The notes under the pieces were generated by a model. That model saw only the letters and a program-made list of their open reading frames with translations. It had not been told where the DNA came from and did not search any database. Positions 35,058 through 43,169 of a DNA stretch of 50,168 nt are shown here, piece after piece; the stretch's first letter is position 1; each line of letters opens with the position of its first letter. Origin of the DNA: Chromatiales bacterium (GTDB lineage: Bacteria; Pseudomonadota; Gammaproteobacteria; Thiohalospirales; Thiohalospiraceae); contig JALSHD010000150.1 of assembly GCA_026982395.1 (NCBI GenBank), forward strand, positions 1 to 50,168. The letters run 5' to 3'. Position numbers and translations under genes: made by a program.

Positions 35058-36253
35058 CTGCCGGTTGCAGCGGCTATCTGCTCGCAAATATATCTGGCCA
35101 GCGGCATGCTGCAGGTAAACACTGGTGAGACAGTATTCAACACATGCATGGATTTGGCGTCTCCCTCGACGATAAAGTCTGAAACCATCCGGTGGGTCTC
35201 GGTATTCACCAGTTGCGGCTGTATCTCGGGGCGAACCCAGTCACGATAGTCGCTCGATCTGATTCCCTCGACAAGCCGACCAGCAGCCGTGATCAAACGG
35301 GACTGGGCACTCCCGGTAAAGCGCTGCAGACAGGCCTTGCAGATCTCCCGTCCCCCCTGAAACATCTGGCCGATACCTGTGGTGACGACACTGGACATCT
35401 CAAACGGATGGAAACCATCTGCTCCATGATACTGTTCCCGCCACAACGCCGGCTTCACCGCCGGTCCCAGTTTGGCCTTGCCATCCACACCCAGAACGAT
35501 ATGCACCCCGGGATAGGAGCCGGACAGATCAGCAGCCGCCGTTACATGGGTACGAAAGGCACCCGGCACATCACTGGACTCCAGGTAGTTGTGCTTGAGG
35601 GGAAGCAGGCGATAACCCTCTGCAAAACCGAATTCCTGCGCAATCTGGTCAGCATAGAGACCGGCACAGTTGACCACATAATCCGCCTGCACCGTTCCCA
35701 GCGTGGTTACAAACTCATCGCCGGCCTTGCGCAGAAAACTGGTTTCGTAATAAAACTTTACTCCGGCATCGCGGGCATCCTGCTCCATCTGCTGCATCAC
35801 GGTAACTGGGTCTACCGATGCGGTAGTGGGAGAGAAAAGGGCATGCTCGTAAACCCTGGCTCGCGGCTCAATCTCTTTTGCCTGCTTGGCGGTAACCTGT
35901 TCCAGTTTCACCCCATTACCATCCGCGCGCCGCTGCAGCTCATCCAGAGCCGACAGCTCATCACCATCTCTGGCAATCACCAGTTCGCCACACTTGTTAA
36001 CGGGGATTTTCTTGTTCTCACAGTACCGGGTTAACTGCTGATTACCCTCTTTGCAAAACCGGGCTTTCAGGCTATCGGCCGACCAGGAAAATCCGGCATC
36101 CAACACACCATTGTTACGACCGCTGGAGTGTCGGGCACAACCGTTTTCCTTGTCAATTAGGGTTACTGTGGCGTCAGGAAAGCGCTGCTTCAGCTCGCGA
36201 GCAACGTTAACGCCAGTAATGCTTGCACCGATAACCAGAAAGTCTGTTTTCAT
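35054..36253 (-). CDS. FAD-dependent oxidoreductase (DAO family, L-2-hydroxyglutarate oxidase-like)
   Basis: This 399-residue flavoprotein of the D-amino-acid-oxidase superfamily has the dinucleotide-binding VIGASITGVNVAREL at residues 7-21. LIDKENGCARHSSGRNNGV resembles LhgO-type 2-hydroxyacid oxidases, which carry HxSGRNSGV. VNCAGLYADQIA is the second FAD contact, and YLESSDVPG is also LhgO-like. AGGGGT lies ten bases ahead of the ATG. It is translationally coupled to rfbG, so it might act on a sugar-derived hydroxyacid or be a bystander. LhgO itself oxidises L-2-hydroxyglutarate. No cofactor-binding residue appears to be missing. Confidence 0.83.
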   Translation of the reverse strand: MKTDFLVIGASITGVNVARELKQRFPDATVTLIDKENGCARHSSGRNNGVLDAGFSWSADSLKARFCKEGNQQLTRYCENKKIPVNKCGELVIARDGDELSALDELQRRADGNGVKLEQVTAKQAKEIEPRARVYEHALFSPTTASVDPVTVMQQMEQDARDAGVKFYYETSFLRKAGDEFVTTLGTVQADYVVNCAGLYADQIAQEFGFAEGYRLLPLKHNYLESSDVPGAFRTHVTAAADLSGSYPGVHIVLGVDGKAKLGPAVKPALWREQYHGADGFHPFEMSSVVTTGIGQMFQGGREICKACLQRFTGSAQSRLITAAGRLVEGIRSSDYRDWVRPEIQPQLVNTETHRMVSDFIVEGDAKSMHVLNTVSPVFTCSMPLARYICEQIAAATGR

Positions 36254-36401
36254 TATTCAATACCCCTGAGTGTGTTGTTTTTCCAGGAACTGTATCCGTC
36301 CTTCACTGAAACAAGATATGTTACGTTCAGAGCACCCGGGTTTTGCGCACGACGGATGCAAATTTTTGGTTGCAAAAAACATCTACATTCTGCAAACGCG
36401 A

Positions 36402-36424
36402 AATGCCAGCAGAAAGCTGGCATT
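36402..36424 (-). terminator. Possible Rho-independent terminator of prk
   Basis: AATGCCAGC and GCTGGCATT form a perfect nine-pair stem around a five-base loop, 21 bases past the prk stop. On the minus strand the following bases are TCGCGTTTG, so the U-run is poor. It would part prk from the sugar operon downstream. Confidence 0.5.
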
Positions 36425-36444
36425 CCGACTGTGCGCAAATACCC

Positions 36445-37320
36445 TTATCTACCCTTTTTCTTTTTTTCAATCAAATCATGAATAACAGGCGTCAGCACCA
36501 CCTCCATCGCGAAGCCCATCTTGCCACCAGGCACCACAAGGGTGTTCGGACGTGACATGAACGAACCATCGATCATATCGAGCAGATAGGGGAAATCCAC
36601 ACCTTTGGGATAGCGGAAGCGAATGACCACGAAACTCTCGTCCGGGGTGGGAATGTCCCTGGCGATGAAGGGATTGGATGTATCCACCGTTGGCACCCGC
36701 TGGAAGTTGATATGGGTGCGGGAGAACTGCGGGGTAATGTAGTTCACATAATCGGGCATGCGGCGCAGGATGGTCTCCACGATAACCTCCGGCGAATATC
36801 CCCGCTGACCATGGTCGCGGAAAATTTTCTGAATCCACTCCAGGTTGACGATAGGCACCACACCCACCAGCAGATCCACATGCTTGCTGACATCCACATC
36901 ACCGGCAACCACACCGCCATGCAGACCTTCATAGAACAGCAAGTCGGATGTGCCAGGCTGAATCTCCTCCCAGGGAGTAAACTCGCCAGGCTTCTGCCCA
37001 TAGGGTTCCGCCTCTTCGTCGCTGTGCAGATAGAAACGGCGCTTGCAGCCACCGGTCTCGCCGTAGGTCCTGAAAGTATCCTCCAGCTTGTCGAACAAAT
37101 TGGCCTCCGGGCCAAAATGACTGATGGTTTTACCTTTTTCGGCGTACTCCTTGATCGCACGCTTCATCTCGGCACGATCATACTTGTGGAAACTGTCGCC
37201 CTCCATCACCAGCGGATTGATGTTTTCACGATGGAAGATGTGTTCAAAGGCGTTTTTTACGGTAGTGGTGCCGGCGCCGGAGGAACCGGTTACGGCGATA
37301 ACTGGATGTTCTACGGACAT
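36445..37320 (-). CDS. prk: Phosphoribulokinase (bacterial octameric type)
   Basis: This 291-residue enzyme phosphorylates ribulose 5-phosphate to ribulose 1,5-bisphosphate, the CO2 acceptor of the Calvin cycle. The P-loop GSSGAGTTT is at residues 12-20. MEGDSFHKYDR, the SHFGPEANLFDKLE region and FYEGLHGG are characteristic of the proteobacterial enzyme. The length is normal. ATG has GGGAGAG upstream. No RuBisCO or other cycle gene is nearby, so prk is a lone locus, as in many gammaproteobacterial autotrophs. It is the main evidence that the organism can fix CO2. Confidence 0.97.
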   Translation of the reverse strand: MSVEHPVIAVTGSSGAGTTTVKNAFEHIFHRENINPLVMEGDSFHKYDRAEMKRAIKEYAEKGKTISHFGPEANLFDKLEDTFRTYGETGGCKRRFYLHSDEEAEPYGQKPGEFTPWEEIQPGTSDLLFYEGLHGGVVAGDVDVSKHVDLLVGVVPIVNLEWIQKIFRDHGQRGYSPEVIVETILRRMPDYVNYITPQFSRTHINFQRVPTVDTSNPFIARDIPTPDESFVVIRFRYPKGVDFPYLLDMIDGSFMSRPNTLVVPGGKMGFAMEVVLTPVIHDLIEKKKKGR

Positions 37321-37446
37321 AATAAGAGACTCTCCCGGTTAATTTTTATCCATACCCGAATCCGTGGCTCCGGGTACAACCCAATGCTTGACTGATATAT
37401 TCTATAGAAACAGGCGTTATAAGTCGCGAAAAAAAGAGGTGCGCTA

Positions 37447-37698
37447 TCATATCGTCAGCACGGGCGGTGGCATCTGCAGAAAAAACCCCTGGCTGGCCAG
37501 CGCCGCCACCACTTCGTCACGATCCACTCTGGCCAAGGTTCGCTCCGGTGTCAGTTCCAGATCCATGACATGCTCCCGCCTCCCCAGCGAAACCAGCAGT
37601 GCGTCAGGCACCTTTGAAAAATCAGCCTCCCCTTCCGAGATGGTTACATACAGATAGGTTTCCGCCTTTTTGCTGCAACGATAGATAGCGCAATGCAT
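37447..37698 (-). CDS. ycgL: YcgL domain-containing protein
   Basis: This small 83-residue protein matches the YcgL family (UPF0745) over its whole length. It starts with CAIYRCSKKAETYLYV, has DFSKVPDALL in the middle, and ends with LASQGFFLQMPPP, the standard C-terminal motif. The biochemical function of the family is unknown; it is restricted to gammaproteobacteria. ATG directly follows the TGA of the preceding gene. It is the last gene of the thiS-thiG-trmB-membrane protein-ycgL run. Confidence 0.93.
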   Translation of the reverse strand: MHCAIYRCSKKAETYLYVTISEGEADFSKVPDALLVSLGRREHVMDLELTPERTLARVDRDEVVAALASQGFFLQMPPPVLTI

Positions 37699-38187
37699 TC
37701 AAATACCCTGTTTTCCTGCCAGAATCTCCGCCTTGTTGGCTATATCCGTAATACTGTCGAGCACCGCCCGCTGTACCGCCGGATATTTGTCCAGCGTTGC
37801 CTGACTGACTGTGCGGCTGTCCCGCTTGTCAGCCACCCCTTGCTGTACCCACGCCTCGAATGCCACCACTGCCGTGTTAAGACGCTTCACCTCCGCACGC
37901 AGCCCTGGCACAAACAGGCGGGCGATCATGTTGACATGCTTCATGGGCGAAGGCTCTTCGAGGGGTGGGCCGTTCATCAGCTCGGCCGAGCGCAAACGAC
38001 GCAGCCACTGTTCAACCTCATAAGCCTGCGAAACGAGTTCGGCAAGCTGCGTCTGCAACAGCCGTCTTCTCTCGCGCCGCTCCAGCAACCGGAAAAAAAG
38101 CAACCCGCCCAACCACATGGAGATGACCGCCGTTACCGCACCGGCAGAGAAAAAAAGTATCTGATCAGCCATGGAATCCAACATCAT
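37699..38187 (-). CDS. Small membrane protein of unknown function
   Basis: This is a 162-residue protein that I do not recognise. One membrane helix spans about residues 9-31 (ILFFSAGAVTAVISMWLGGL). It is followed by a basic, arginine-rich segment (RLLERRERRRLL) that would stay in the cytoplasm, and the rest is predicted to be helical and soluble. The start ATG overlaps the trmB stop (ATGA), and its own stop touches the ycgL start, so it is firmly part of the operon and almost surely expressed. The helix plus basic collar suggests an inner-membrane anchor with a cytosolic coiled-coil-like domain. Confidence 0.72.
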   Translation of the reverse strand: MMLDSMADQILFFSAGAVTAVISMWLGGLLFFRLLERRERRRLLQTQLAELVSQAYEVEQWLRRLRSAELMNGPPLEEPSPMKHVNMIARLFVPGLRAEVKRLNTAVVAFEAWVQQGVADKRDSRTVSQATLDKYPAVQRAVLDSITDIANKAEILAGKQGI

Positions 38188-38879
38188 TGACGCTCGAAGA
38201 TCAAATCCCGGACACCGTGACCGAGCCGCTGTCCACGCAACTCGAACTTGGTCAGCGGCCTGGAGTCCGGCCGTGGAACAAAGTTATCCACCCCGGCAGT
38301 ATTACGATAGCCAGGAGCGCTTTCCAATGTTGCCATCATGTGCTGCGCATAATCCTCCCAGTCGGTAGCCAGGTGAAAATACCCTCCACTGCGCAATCTG
38401 CTCCGTACCAGTTGCACAAAATCCGGCTGCACGATACGCCGTTTGTGGTGGCGTTTCTTGTGCCAGGGATCGGGAAAAAAGAGCTGCACAACGTCCAGCG
38501 ATTGTTCGGGAATATTCTCCCGCAAAACCGACACCGCATCCTCGCAAACAACCCTTACATTATCCAGTTCCGCACTTTCCAGAGCACGCAGCAACCGCCC
38601 GGCACCGGGGCGATGCACCTCGATACCCAGATAGTCATTCTCCGGATGGGCCTGCGCCTGCTGCAGCAACGAAACCCCGTCCCCGAAACCAATCTCCAGC
38701 ACCAGACACGACGCCTTACGGCCAAAAATTTCTTGAAAATCAAACAGATAATCGCCAACATCCAGCCCGTAACGAGGCCACAACTGGGTCAAGGAGCGCT
38801 GCTGTGAAGGTGTAATTCGCCCTTCCCGGCGCACAAAACTGCGAATCGGGCGATGCGGCTGTACGGCTTTCTCCGGCAA
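38184..38879 (-). CDS. trmB: tRNA (guanine-N7-)-methyltransferase
   Basis: This 231-residue enzyme makes 7-methylguanosine at position 46 of tRNA using SAM. Motifs are RPIRSFVRREGRIT near the N-terminus, VLEIGFGDGVSLLQQA (SAM loop), YLGIEVHRPGAGRLL, VQLFFPDPWHKKRHHKRR (the family signature) and HLATDWEDYAQHM. TTG at 38879 is chosen: GAGG stands about eight bases upstream and the codon begins right after the thiG stop. The frame stays open further into thiG, but those codons would only encode overlap. The thiG-trmB order is common in gammaproteobacteria. Confidence 0.94.
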   Translation of the reverse strand: MPEKAVQPHRPIRSFVRREGRITPSQQRSLTQLWPRYGLDVGDYLFDFQEIFGRKASCLVLEIGFGDGVSLLQQAQAHPENDYLGIEVHRPGAGRLLRALESAELDNVRVVCEDAVSVLRENIPEQSLDVVQLFFPDPWHKKRHHKRRIVQPDFVQLVRSRLRSGGYFHLATDWEDYAQHMMATLESAPGYRNTAGVDNFVPRPDSRPLTKFELRGQRLGHGVRDLIFERQ

Positions 38880-38887
38880 GCCCGCCC

Positions 38888-39691
38888 TCAAAAAAAAGTA
38901 CCGCCCAGAGGGGATGATGCACTGGCGAAACGCTTGCGCGGAATACGACCGGCCAGCCACGCCTCCCGACCAGCCTCTATCGCCTTTTTCATCGCAGAGG
39001 CCATCAATACGGGTTGTTTCGCCCCGGCAATGGCGGTGTTCATCAGCACCCCGTCACACCCCAGCTCCATCGCTACGGCGGCATCAGACGCCGTGCCCAC
39101 CCCCGCATCCACCAGCACCGGAACTTTCAGTTCCTCGACAATGGAGAGGATATTGTAGGGGTTGCGAATCCCCAGCCCGGAGCCAATCGGCGCGGCCAGC
39201 GGCATAACTGCAACACAGCCCATCTGTTCAAAACGCTTGGCGATGATCAGGTCGTCATTGGTATAGACCATCACCTTGAAATCCTCCTTGATCAGGGTCT
39301 CCGCCGCTTCCAGGGTCTGCAACACATCCGGAAACAGGGTCTTCTCATCCCCCAGCACCTCCAGCTTCACCAGATCATGCCCATCCAGCAGCTCCCGGGC
39401 CAGACGGCAGGTACGCACAGCATCTTCAGCCGTATAACAGCCAGCAGTATTGGGCAGAATCGTATATCTGTCCGGAGGAATCGCCTCCAGCAAGCTGGGC
39501 TCATCAGGATTTTGTCCAATATTGGAACGGCGAATCGCCACGGTGACGATCTCGGCGCCACTGGCCTCGGTGGCCCGCCGGGTTTCATCGAGATCCTTGT
39601 ATTTACCCGTACCCACCAACAGGCGGGATTGGTACTCTACCCCGGCGATAATCAGGGGTTTATCCTCGGGGGCAAGCTGCGTATTTGACAT
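38888..39691 (-). CDS. thiG: Thiazole synthase
   Basis: This 267-residue TIM-barrel enzyme forms the thiazole phosphate of thiamine from deoxyxylulose phosphate, dehydroglycine and ThiS thiocarboxylate. Visible are [19 protein letters not shown], the Schiff-base lysine Lys109 in [24 protein letters not shown] and [23 protein letters not shown] at 39691 has AGGA ten bases ahead; the frame continues to 39718 with no better ribosome site. It lies 63 bases after thiS and directly before trmB. Confidence 0.97.
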   Translation of the reverse strand: MSNTQLAPEDKPLIIAGVEYQSRLLVGTGKYKDLDETRRATEASGAEIVTVAIRRSNIGQNPDEPSLLEAIPPDRYTILPNTAGCYTAEDAVRTCRLARELLDGHDLVKLEVLGDEKTLFPDVLQTLEAAETLIKEDFKVMVYTNDDLIIAKRFEQMGCVAVMPLAAPIGSGLGIRNPYNILSIVEELKVPVLVDAGVGTASDAAVAMELGCDGVLMNTAIAGAKQPVLMASAMKKAIEAGREAWLAGRIPRKRFASASSPLGGTFF

Positions 39692-39754
39692 TGAGCATAT
39701 CCTGCTAGTTATTGACAACAGTTATCCGCACCACTATACCTGCCGTCGGCGGTT

Positions 39755-39955
39755 TCAGCCACCACCGATTGCATGCACGATTTCGAGCCGCATCCCTTCC
39801 CCCAGACGGGTTTCCGCGTAGGCGCTACGGGACACGATCTCCCGGTCAATCTCGACCGCCAGGCGCTTTCCGGCCAGACCCAGCTGCTCAACCAACTGGC
39901 TGACAGTCATATCCGGCTCGATATCGTATGGCTCACCATTGAGTATGATTTTCAT
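39755..39955 (-). CDS. thiS: Sulfur carrier protein ThiS
   Basis: This 66-residue ubiquitin-like protein ends in GGG, with the C-terminal diglycine needed for thiocarboxylate formation. It starts with KIILNGEPYDI, and LAVEIDREIVSRSAY matches the second half of ThiS. The ATG at 39955 is the correct start: a longer open frame runs back into the tRNA-Gly gene and is not coding. It donates sulfur to ThiG, encoded immediately downstream. Confidence 0.94.
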   Translation of the reverse strand: MKIILNGEPYDIEPDMTVSQLVEQLGLAGKRLAVEIDREIVSRSAYAETRLGEGMRLEIVHAIGGG

Positions 39956-40000
39956 AATGGGTAAACTGATGTTTGACAATAAAAAGGAATATTCTACCGC

Positions 40001-40074
40001 GCGGGTGTAGTTCAATGGTAGAACCTCAGCTTCCCAAGCTGATGGCGTGGGTTCGATTCCCATCACCCGCTCCA
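40001..40074 (+). tRNA. tRNA-Gly (CCC)
   Basis: The acceptor stem GCGGGTG pairs with CACCCGC; the discriminator is T and CCA is encoded. The anticodon stem TCAGC/GCTGA encloses TTCCCAA, giving anticodon CCC. D- and T-arms (GGTTCGATTCC) are normal. The gene is divergent from thiS, whose start lies 45 bases away. Confidence 0.97.
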
Positions 40075-40165
40075 GTTTCCCCCCATATTGTACTTACCTG
40101 GGACACCTGTTCAATTCACGGGGGATTGAACGTTAATATAGCTTGAATCACATCCGGGGATATAA

Positions 40166-41122
40166 ATGGTCAATATTGATGTTTTCAACGGCGATGCCGA
40201 CGGAATTTGCGCCCTGCAGCAACTACGCCTGAATGAACCACTTGAGAGCACACTCATTACTGGCGTCAAACGGGATATCAATCTGCTCAAGCGGGTATCA
40301 GCCAACGCCGGAGACCGGATTACGGTGCTCGACATCTCACTGGATAAAAACCGGGAAGATCTGTGCAGGCTGCTGGAACTGGGTGCCGAAATCCACTATT
40401 TTGATCATCACTACGCCGGTGATATCCCCTCTCACCCTCACCTGATCACAACTATCGACACCAGCCCCGCAACCTGCACCAGTCTGCTGGTCAATACCCA
40501 TCTGGGACAGCGGTTCTGCGCCTGGGCGGTGGTAGGGGCATTCGGAGATAACTTCGACAACAGCGCCCGTGAAGCTGCCGCAACTCTTGAACTCGATGAG
40601 CAGCAGCTGGATCAGCTGCGCCAGCTGGGCATCTATCTCAACTACAACGGCTATGGAGCTACAGTGGAGGATCTGCATTTCCCCCCGGATCAACTGTTCC
40701 GCAGCCTGCATCCCTATGCCGATCCACTGGATTTTGTGCAGCAGAGCCCTATCTTCACCCGTCTGAAGCAGGGTTATGAAGATGACATGACAAAAGGCCG
40801 GCAGCTGAAGCCGGAAATCGAGACCGGGCAATATGCACTCTACCTGTTACCGGCCGAACCCTGGGCTCGCCGGATCAGCGGTGTTCTGGGCAACCAGCTG
40901 GCACAGGAGGCACCGCGACGGGCCCATGCGCTGCTCACCCGGCTACCGGATGGCGGTTATCTGGTCAGCGTGCGCGCACCTCTTGCCACCAGGGAGGGAG
41001 CGGATGAACTGTGCCGCCAGTTCCCTACAGGAGGTGGCCGTAAGGCTGCAGCCGGGATCAATCATCTTCCCGAGCAGCAACTCGATACCTTCATCGCCAG
41101 GTTCAAGGAGATATATAGCTAG
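40166..41122 (+). CDS. DHH family phosphoesterase
   Basis: This 318-residue protein has the DHH phosphoesterase core. The metal ligands are in FNGDADG (residues 7-13), LDISLD (55-60) and FDHH (Asp80-His81-His82). The C-terminal DHHA1 domain ends with PTGGGRKAAAGI. It is shorter than RecJ (over 550 residues) and belongs to the stand-alone group that cleaves short oligonucleotides or unusual nucleotides. Which substrate it uses cannot be read. GGGGAT precedes the ATG. The SLC13 permease gene starts two bases after its stop, so they form a two-gene operon. Confidence 0.88.
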   Translation: MVNIDVFNGDADGICALQQLRLNEPLESTLITGVKRDINLLKRVSANAGDRITVLDISLDKNREDLCRLLELGAEIHYFDHHYAGDIPSHPHLITTIDTSPATCTSLLVNTHLGQRFCAWAVVGAFGDNFDNSAREAAATLELDEQQLDQLRQLGIYLNYNGYGATVEDLHFPPDQLFRSLHPYADPLDFVQQSPIFTRLKQGYEDDMTKGRQLKPEIETGQYALYLLPAEPWARRISGVLGNQLAQEAPRRAHALLTRLPDGGYLVSVRAPLATREGADELCRQFPTGGGRKAAAGINHLPEQQLDTFIARFKEIYS

Positions 41123-41124
41123 TC

Positions 41125-42894
41125 ATGGCCTGGGACGCCTGGTTTACTCTTGCAGTCGTGCTGCTGTCATTCGGGCTTCTGGCCTATAAAGGGCATGCCC
41201 CGGATGTCATTCTGCTGGGAGCACTCACCACATTGCTGGTAAGTGGCATTCTCACCCCCCAGCAGGCTCTGGCCGGTCTTGCCAATGAAGGAATGGTGAC
41301 AGTGGGCGTTCTGTACGTGGTGGTCAGCGGATTACGCGAAACAGGAGGCATCGCCTGGATCGCCCAGCACCTGCTGGGCCGTCCCAAATCACTGCCACAG
41401 GCTCAACTCAAGGTAATGGCACCGGTAGCCACATTGAGCGCCTTCCTCAACAACACGCCGGTGGTTGCCATTTTTATCCCTGCCATCCGTGACTGGGCCA
41501 AACGTAACCGGCTGTCGGTTTCCAAACTGATGATTCCACTCAGCTACGCCGCCATCGCCGGCGGTACCTGCACCCTGATCGGCACCAGCACCAACCTGGT
41601 AGTCAACGGCCTGCTCATCGAAGAGACCGGGTTACCCAGCCTGAGCATGTTTGAACTCAGCTGGATCGGGATACCGTTGGTAATCATGGTGATTCTGTTT
41701 GTGGTACTGACCAGCAAATGGCTGCTGGTAGAGCGGGTACCGGTCATTGGGCAGTTTGCAGATGTACGCGAATATACTGTCGAGATGGTTGTCGAAGCCA
41801 ACAGCCCCCTGGTCGGGAAAAGCATCGAGGATGCCGGTTTGCGCCAGCTGCCCGGCCTCTATCTGGTGGAGATCGAACGCAACGGACAGCCCATCACCGC
41901 CGTCTCTCCTCACGAGCGCCTGCAGAATGATGACCGGCTGGTGTTTGCCGGTATTGTCGATTCGGTAATCGATCTGCAGAAAATCCGTGGACTCAAACCC
42001 GCCACCAATCAGGTATTCAAGCTCGACTCACCCGACGAGGAGCGCACCCTGGTGGAGGCAGTACTGTCGGACAGCTCACCACTGATCGGAAAAAGTGTGC
42101 GCGAAGGCCAGTTTCGCACCCGCTACAACGCAGCAATTATTGCCGTGGCGCGCAATGGCAAGAAGATCCGCGAGAAAATCGGTGATATCGTACTGCACCC
42201 CGGAGATACATTGTTACTGGTCTCCCACCCCCGTTTTGTTGATCAGCAGCGCAACTCCCGCGACTTTTTTCTGGTCAGCCGACTGGATGACTCCCGGCCA
42301 CCGCGTCACGAACGAGCATCCATCGCGGTAGCCATTCTCTGCTTCATGGTGATCAGTGTGGTATCCGGCTGGCTGAGCATCCTCGAAGCCGCCCTGCTGG
42401 CAGCCGGCGCAATGATTATTTCCCGTTGCACCAGCGCCTCAATTGCCCGCAACGCCGTAGACTGGCAGGTGCTGATGGTCATTGCTGCCTCGTTCGGGAT
42501 CGGCACCGCCCTGCAGACCACCGGCGCCGCCGGCGGCGTTGCCGACACACTGGTCTCTCTTGCCAACGGCGTTCCCTGGCTGGCGCTGGCACTGATTTTC
42601 ATCGCCACTGCCCTGTTCAGCGCCCTGGCTACCAATAATGCTGCGGCGGTACTGATGTTTCCCATCGCCCTGCTGACCGCCCGGCATCTTGAGGTCAGCA
42701 TTCTGCCCTTTGCCATCACCATCATGATTGCCGCATCGGCAAGTTTTGCCACGCCGATCGGCTATCAAACCAATCTGATGGTTTTTGGCGCCGGCGGCTA
42801 CCGTTTCTCTGACTACCTGCGCATCGGCATCCCGTTGACTGTACTGGTCGCGTTGCTCACAACGGTTTTGGTACCGCTGGTCTGGCCGTTTTGA
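41125..42894 (+). CDS. SLC13-family permease with two TrkA-C (RCK_C) domains
   Basis: This 589-residue membrane protein has a split transporter core with two internally related halves. Each half carries a re-entrant signature: FLNNTPVVAIFIP in the first and LATNNAAAVLMFP in the second. Between them (about residues 213-385) lie two cytoplasmic TrkA-C domains with SPLVGKSIED and SPLIGKSVREG. This is the layout of the sodium:sulfate/dicarboxylate (SLC13-like) proteins related to SdcS and sulfate or arsenite permeases. In a sulfur-metabolising bacterium sulfate or another divalent anion is plausible, but the substrate cannot be read. A hairpin MITE follows nine bases after the stop. Confidence 0.9.
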   Translation: MAWDAWFTLAVVLLSFGLLAYKGHAPDVILLGALTTLLVSGILTPQQALAGLANEGMVTVGVLYVVVSGLRETGGIAWIAQHLLGRPKSLPQAQLKVMAPVATLSAFLNNTPVVAIFIPAIRDWAKRNRLSVSKLMIPLSYAAIAGGTCTLIGTSTNLVVNGLLIEETGLPSLSMFELSWIGIPLVIMVILFVVLTSKWLLVERVPVIGQFADVREYTVEMVVEANSPLVGKSIEDAGLRQLPGLYLVEIERNGQPITAVSPHERLQNDDRLVFAGIVDSVIDLQKIRGLKPATNQVFKLDSPDEERTLVEAVLSDSSPLIGKSVREGQFRTRYNAAIIAVARNGKKIREKIGDIVLHPGDTLLLVSHPRFVDQQRNSRDFFLVSRLDDSRPPRHERASIAVAILCFMVISVVSGWLSILEAALLAAGAMIISRCTSASIARNAVDWQVLMVIAASFGIGTALQTTGAAGGVADTLVSLANGVPWLALALIFIATALFSALATNNAAAVLMFPIALLTARHLEVSILPFAITIMIAASASFATPIGYQTNLMVFGAGGYRFSDYLRIGIPLTVLVALLTTVLVPLVWPF

Positions 42895-42903
42895 TATTCC
42901 CTA

Positions 42904-43065
42904 GCCCACATTTCTCACCAGATGACGAGATGATCGCGCAGAGATTTGGATTCACAAGGCTTTTTACGAAGGAGCGAAATAACAGTGTGTATTTCCGACT
43001 GAGTAAAATGCCTTGTAGATTCAAAGATCAAGCGAGGGCTCGTCATCCTGGTGAGAAATGCGGGC
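42904..43065. mobile_element. Palindromic MITE (162 bp) flanked by TA
   Basis: The left end GCCCACATTTCTCACCA and the reverse complement of the right end GCCCGCATTTCTCACCA differ at one base. The similarity extends inward through GATGACGAG and, after a divergent stretch, through ACAAGGC-TTTTAC, so nearly the whole element can fold into one long hairpin. TA stands on both sides (42902-42903 and 43066-43067), as expected of a TA target duplication. There is no open frame. It sits right after the permease gene, where its transcript could act as a terminator or RNA-stability hairpin. Confidence 0.8.
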
Positions 43066-43169
43066 TAATCCCCCCCTGAGGCTTCTGAACTCGACATATT
43101 TGGTTGCCGGGTTAATAATACGTCGTAACCTTTCGCTAACTTCAATAAAAGGAAAATCGGGTTTTTATC

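Noticed and set aside
35192-36034. 280-codon plus-strand open frame opposite the FAD oxidoreductase
   Set aside because: The minus strand has clear FAD motifs and a ribosome site; the plus frame has neither.
39956-40066. N-terminal extension of thiS by 37 codons
   Set aside because: It would be translated from the tRNA-Gly gene; the ATG at 39955 gives the normal ThiS length.
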